A stretch of 64,000 nt of DNA from Neckera pumila (lineage: Eukaryota; Streptophyta; Bryopsida; Hypnales; Neckeraceae): the NCBI GenBank assembly GCA_963969595.1, contig OZ018418.1, positions 997,001 through 1,061,000 of the forward strand. The letters are read 5' to 3'. The first letter of the stretch is position 1. The number at the start of each line of letters is the position of its first letter. Shown piece after piece: positions 59,286 through 64,000 of this stretch. The notes beneath the pieces are model-generated. The model was given only the letters and a program-made list of their open reading frames with translations, searched no databases and had not been told where the DNA came from. A program made the position numbers and the translations under genes.

Positions 59286-61233
59286 TTCACCTTCTTGACT
59301 TTACTGGGTATGCAATGTCACCGTTGGAATTAGTACATTATACTTCCATGTTTTAGATATTTCATAGTTCGGATTTTCCTTCTATCTTGTGCCGACTTCA
59401 AGTTAACGATGTTTTTAGTCCCTTGAAGACCACACTCCTTTTCTGGGCTATATAGCAATTTTGAAAAAAATGGTCTAAATGATGGTCTAGTGCTCTATAC
59501 ACTTGAGGCCAAAATTTCAATATGATATGTGGTCGAGGAGTATCTTTCATTTGAATCAAATTTCTTGACATTTGAAAATACAACTCACAAGTTTTGGCCT
59601 AATATAATACTTTTTTCTATTAATGTGCAATTTACACATTTAAAAAAAAATGGGACTTTCTTGGTATATAAGAATTTAAAATTGGTTTTCCAGATTTATA
59701 TGTACATAGAAAGCTTTGAATTATTCCATTTCCCTCAATGAGATGAAACTTTGGAGGAGTTTTGTTTCTTGCCAGTTATAGGTACGTGGTTTTGTATTAA
59801 GAAAAGAACTTTCAAGTCATTTGTTTAACCTCTAAATGCTCGAGGCACTAAATTTTGGTATTGATTATAGTATGAAGTTAAATAAAACCTTACCAAATTA
59901 CAAGTTGCTACTTTTTGAATTTTTTTTAGAAGTTTACTTTTACCTTTCAAAAGCTGATTTTGAAAATGATTGATAATGATTTTGCCATTCAAGATTTTGT
60001 GGATGGGTGTCCATTGCAATCTTGACTTTCCATATAGTTGTGGGCAAGCTCTTTGAAATTAGTCTCAAATACAATAGATGTTGGAAGAAAAATCACATTA
60101 GAAATTTATGTAATAAAATGGTAGAATAGATTTGAAAAGCAAAAAATTGATTGCAATTTTGAATTTTAGGCCCTTTAACCTCATAGTTTTTTGGTAACCA
60201 ACATTTCACATTTGGAATGTAAAAGAGGATTGAAAGCCTTAAAAAATCAAAACACTTTTGCAGTTTTAACACCATCATGATCAAGCATTATAATTTTTCA
60301 ATCCATTAGTGAAATTGTTGTGTCTTCTTTTCTCATGTTCTTGCTGACATATTTAGTTTGAATTTGTACAATTACAATTAAATAAAACCCTTCTACAATT
60401 TACAAAAATGCTGGGTACCTGTTGAATTTAGAGCAAATTTCCTAGAAGCTCAAATAAGTCCTTAGGCATGTAGAGACTAATTCAATTTCAATATATTTTA
60501 GGAAAAAAATAAAATGATAGAATGTACATTTATGATTATATTGTCACAATTATGGAGATTGGCATTGTTCAAGTCCAAATACTATATTATGAATTATAAC
60601 TTAGTATTTTGATTATTTGTGAGATGCTTTCTACGTTCTACTTATTATTTCTTCCCTAAATGTTGTACAATTCTAATTTCTAAATGATGTGAATTTTTTC
60701 AAGCATGCAGTTTATTTGTTTAGGAAAATGAATGCAAAAAAGCACCACCATTTTTTTATTTATTTAAGGAAAAGTGAGCTTTTAAAGTGTAGATGCCATG
60801 TTTTTGTTAAGGCCCAAAAAAGTATTTAAGTGAATTTGAAAGCTTATATCTTGTAATCTACGCACTAGGAATTCTTGATAATTTTACCACATGTTTCAAG
60901 TCAGCATACTATAAGATCCTACAATTACAAGGATAATTTTTTTTCCCCCTAAAATTTGGTACCTGTACCACAAATGGCAATTTTAGAGCATTGTTAGTGA
61001 AAATGTTGTTATAGAATTGCAGAAGTAAAGAATTAAAATTAAATTTGCTTGAATTTTATTTCCCTAATATACTTTCAACTGCATTTTCTACCATAATGAT
61101 ATAAAACTCACAACTCTATATGGCATAAAGTTTAGGTGAAGATGGTTCAAAGTCAACTAAGATGGGGAATGACCCATTATTGTTACCTGTAGTGGCCATG
61201 AAAAAATGTCTAGTGTAAAGCTTAAAAACCTCC
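59286..61233. other. AT-rich noncoding spacer
   Basis: No gene or strong repeat recognised. Short frames lack motifs. It separates family copy 3 from the rightward element at 61,234. The stretch 59,400-59,760 (TTTGGAGGAGTTTTGTTTC, GAAAGCTTTGAATTATTCCA) resembles 16,970-17,040 (GGAAGGCTTTGAATTATTCT, AGCAGGAAAAGTTTTAG), so an unnamed dispersed repeat may be shared. Confidence 0.4.
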
Positions 61234-61507
61234 TGTCGCAACTAGAATTTTTGGTTTTCCTTTGCTTATCTAAATATTGGAACGGAAACAGGTAATTAGG
61301 ATCCATATCCGATTAGAGGGGCAGAAGGAAACTGGAGATAGACAACGCTAATCTAGTAAGGAGAAAACTGGATCTGATCTGGTCAGAATGTTAGTATTCA
61401 GGAACGGAATCACATCCGGATCTCACCTCAGATCGGATTAGGGTTGGACCGGATCGATATGGACCGGACCGGAAAAGGTCATGATGACCTGCCAGGGGTC
61501 CTGGGAC

Positions 61508-61516
61508 TATATAAAG
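61508..61516 (+). promoter_or_regulatory. TATA box of the rightward element
   Basis: TATATAAAG precedes a conserved CTTTACTTCCCTCGACTTCT leader. The leftward copy has TATTTAAAG at the homologous place (56,824-56,832). It lies about 360 bp before the first in-frame ATG of the family ORF. Confidence 0.55.
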
Positions 61517-61872
61517 GCTAGTCGTCCTCATTTTCACTCCTTTACTTCCCTCGACTTCTGAAGCTGACCTTGAGCGCTTTTACGCCTCCGTCTGCGCCAG
61601 AGCCGTTGTATGTGTGTGTGCTTCCGGCCGGGCATGTCAAAGTGTGTAGAAAAGGTAGAAATTGTGTGGGTTGCAGGTTTTGTATTGTTTTTCGGTTGAG
61701 ATTGGGCAAGAGGAAGTGAGGAACGAGACGTGTGGCTAGGAGAGAGTGAGGTAGAGATCGGTAAGGGTTCAGTGGCCACTTGTGTCCATGCCTTTAGCTG
61801 CGTAAGAACAGATCGGGCACACCCAGTCCCTCCTCCGACGTCAAGCTCCAGAAGGTAGTTCCGGTCACCCCT

Positions 61873-63438
61873 GTGGTGGAACCGGCCAGGTCCGAACTCA
61901 TGGAGGATCTTAATGCAATGGGGTGTCTCATGTTGATGGATAAACCCTGGGGGTTTGGGGAGGAGCGGATGGTGAAAGAGCTTAAATGTAAGGTGTCGAA
62001 CAAGTTTGACAACACACTCCGGGGCCGCCTAACCGAATGGGAAGAAGAAAGGTGGAGGGAAGTTTACAACTTTTGAATGGGAGGTTCCGGCATGGCTGGA
62101 AGGAAAGACGATTTCATCCATGACAAGTTTCATGGAGAGCCGAGCAACAAGGACGGATACACGGTCGCTGATTGCAAGAGCGACTGGCACCGTAATCTCC
62201 TTTAGTTTCTGGTTCCGATCGTCTACCTGGAGAAGTCGACAAGGGTGACAATGACCATTGGCAACACAATTTTTGGTTCCCTGAGCGGGGAACGGGAAGT
62301 GAACTGGGCCCGGATCTTTTCTAATCTAGTGTCCTAGCTGGTAATGAGGATCGGAAAGAGTAGGGCCACTCCTTTGAGTCCCTATCCATTCCACCTCTAC
62401 CACCGCAACCAACTCCTCATCGAGACGGAGGAGAAGACGTGGAGTCTTCAAGAGTCTATCCTGAAGTACGGGGAGTCGGGTTTGGATGACGAACAAGAAG
62501 AGCAAACCGGGTCCGAACCCGAGACGGAAGAAGAAGAGGAGGAGCAACTCTGGCCAAGGAAGCGGATGAAGACGACGCCTCCTCGCAAGCAAGGAACCCC
62601 TCCTACCACCCGGTCCACTCTAGAACAGGGACCAAATGTGGAGATGCCGGATCCTGAAGACCCGACCGACCTGTTCAACCAGTTGACGGTAATCCTGTGC
62701 GGGATACGAGTGGACTAAGAGGTCAAGAGGAGGGCTCTTATCACTATCGGAGATCTGGTGGGTGCACCGGTGGATAGTGATTTACCGGGTAAGGTGGGTC
62801 AGTATCTGTCTGATCCGAATGAGCACCGAAGGCAGGAGGCAGAGATCTATCGGCTTCAGGAGGAAGTCGACACCCTAAGGCCTGACATGGTAGCCCTCAG
62901 GGAAGACAAGGTTGCAGTCCGGGAGATGGCGGAAGCAAGCCGGAAGGTGGCCGAGTCAGTGAAAGACACTCTCGGAGAGTCCGGATCCACCGCAGTCAAA
63001 GCGGAATTATTTGACAAAGGGGTGCATGAGGAGAAGAAGATATCCGGTTCTCGAATAGTTCAGATCCTGACCGATTTCACCGATCGGGTGGAAGCATCAT
63101 TGGTGGCAGCGAGAGAGGCGGCCAACCGGATGGACATCAGCAGTCGGAAGCTGAATGGGTCCATGTACTCCCGGGAGATCCACCTCTCGGATATATTGCT
63201 ACCGGATTCGTTTGCAGCCGGAGGATCGCATCCGAGGGAGCTCAAGTATCAGACACCCGAGTCAAGAAAGAATCACCAAAGATCTGGGCCTGAGCAACTA
63301 ATTCAGTTGGATTCATCGCTAGAGTCAAATCTTCCGGATCCTACTGCCGGGGAGCGGAGCCGGAATTTGGCAGATGTCTTCAACCAACTGCCCGTGGACC
63401 CTAAGAGTCCTATGCTGGGTGGGGGAGTTGGAGAGTAG
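61873..63438 (+). pseudogene. Family copy 4: unrecognised element protein with acidic linker and coiled coil
   Basis: The frame from 61,873 (MVEPARSELMEDLNAMGC) has KPWGFGEERMVKEL and WREVYNF, then a TGA. Pieces continue with HDKFHGEPSNKDGYTVADC, a TAG in place of a codon before FLVPIVYLE, STRVTMTIGNTIFGSLSGER, and, from 62,344, SPYPFHLYHRNQLLIETEEK, GSEPETEEEEEEQLWPRKR and PPRKQGTPPTTRSTLEQGP. A TAA at 62,716 replaces the W of the DWEVKRR motif kept in copy 2. From 62,758 the frame is open for 226 codons: an EAEIYRLQEEVDTLRPDMVA coiled coil, STAVKAELFDKGVHEEKKIS, IVQILTDFTDRVEAS and a polar tail ending GGGVGE. This gives the best view of the family's C-terminal half. Confidence 0.65.
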
Positions 63439-63572
63439 GTAGTTATTTAGGAATGTAATTTTCGTAAGATAGTTAGGACCGGATCGGATGTTGACCCAGT
63501 CTGGCCGGTTAGGATTGGACCCGGATGTCCAGCGCGGGCTTCTGTGGGCCTTTTTGCCTTGTAATCAAATTG

Positions 63573-63861
63573 TATATAAGTCAGCCCCTGCTTGGGAGCT
63601 GCAAGTCTTTTCGCCCAAATTTTGTGTATGTCTTCTCATGACCTCTTGTTGGGTGTCTCTCCCGTGTGTGGCAGGGTTGTGTGGTGAGGAGTCAGGAAGG
63701 CGCATGCTTGTGCGGGTATGATTTCTCCCTTTGGTGTTCTTGTTTCGATCTTATGTGCAAGTGAGCGGGTTATGAAAGCGTTGGGAGTGGATTTCAGTTC
63801 CTCAGCATCTCTAAGGTTTAGGATTCCGGGCGAGACAGCCGTTGTTAGGCTAGGCGGATAG
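63573..63861 (+). promoter_or_regulatory. Second conserved promoter-like segment with small ORF
   Basis: TATATAAG at 63,573-63,580 is followed by GTCAGCCCCTGCTTGGGAGC and a frame from 63,628 to TAG at 63,861 homologous to the 89-aa frame at 54,842-55,111 on the minus strand, here with an in-frame TGA at codon 20. A TATA box plus leader in a noncoding 3' part would also fit a long terminal repeat promoter. Confidence 0.4.
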
Positions 63862-64000
63862 GGAGGGATTCCTTAGTCGTGCTAGAACTCCTGGATAGGA
63901 AATCCGGTTGACTGTCCGATCTCCTAAGAGATCTCGCTGCCTTAGTGGGCAAACGGAAGAACTTTAGTTGATGTTGGAACGGACGGGTTCACTTGCAACC

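Larger units (their letters stand above)
61234..64000 (+). mobile_element. Rightward copy of the retroelement-like element (cut by window end)
   Basis: It starts TGTCGCAACTAGAATTTTTG and keeps the features of the leftward copy in the same order: leader with GGACCGGACCGG and AAGGTCATGATGACC, TATATAAAG (61,508-61,516), GACCTTGAGCGCTTTTACGC, the family ORF (61,873-63,438), a second TATATAAG (63,573-63,580), then a conserved segment to the window end matching 54,690-54,720 on the other strand. The two copies are head to head with a 4.1-kb spacer. By eye the segment after 63,480 is about 85% alike and the leader somewhat less. Confidence 0.65.

Overview
This is a repeat-dominated stretch of plant (embryophyte) nuclear DNA. 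The evidence is a CACTA (En/Spm) element with TNP2, DUF4218 and DUF4216 blocks, intron-style splice sites inside transposon genes, satellite monomers of about 177-180 bp, and the absence of any operon or ribosome-binding-site logic. I found no convincing single-copy host gene, tRNA or rRNA. DUF7869-like elements beside a TNP2 element would suit a bryophyte, lycophyte or fern, but the clade cannot be fixed from this window.

Layout. 1-16.65 kb is an unbroken satellite array of ~177-bp monomers. Three monomer types alternate A-B-C and form a ~530-bp higher-order unit. The order is sharp in the first 13.3 kb and decays towards the array edge. 16.65-19.5 kb is AT-rich noncoding DNA whose last 1.4 kb carries a cluster of short partly palindromic motifs. 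19.55-22.37 kb (+) is a broken DUF7869-type element. 22.83-43.16 kb is a second, unrelated ~180-bp satellite split by two insertions: a ~1.3-kb CACTA-like non-autonomous element (23.98-25.31 kb) and a ~15-kb CACTA element (25.77-40.85 kb). The large element carries divergently transcribed TNP2 (-) and TNPA-like (+) genes, many GACGTC-type 12-bp motifs and, in its left half, a 171-bp miniature CACTA element with a 3-bp target duplication. 43.88-46.57 kb (-) is a second decayed DUF7869 element with a 57-bp minisatellite in a probable intron and 12-bp palindromes upstream.

48.1-64 kb holds four copies of one unrecognised protein family (at 48.77 +, 56.5 -, 58.17 + and 61.87 kb +). Two of them lie in long head-to-head inverted element copies (57,105 leftward, 61,234 rightward) that share a leader, a TATA box, a coiled-coil ORF and a second promoter followed by a small ORF. 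A 60-bp minisatellite (51.3-51.8 kb) lies between the first and second copies.

The genes serve the mobile elements: TNP2 is the DDE-type transposase, the TNPA-like protein probably binds the 12-bp motifs, and the DUF7869 proteins look like RNase-H-fold transposases. Nearly all carry stops or frameshifts, so the locus reads as decaying heterochromatin, possibly pericentromeric, rather than an active gene region.
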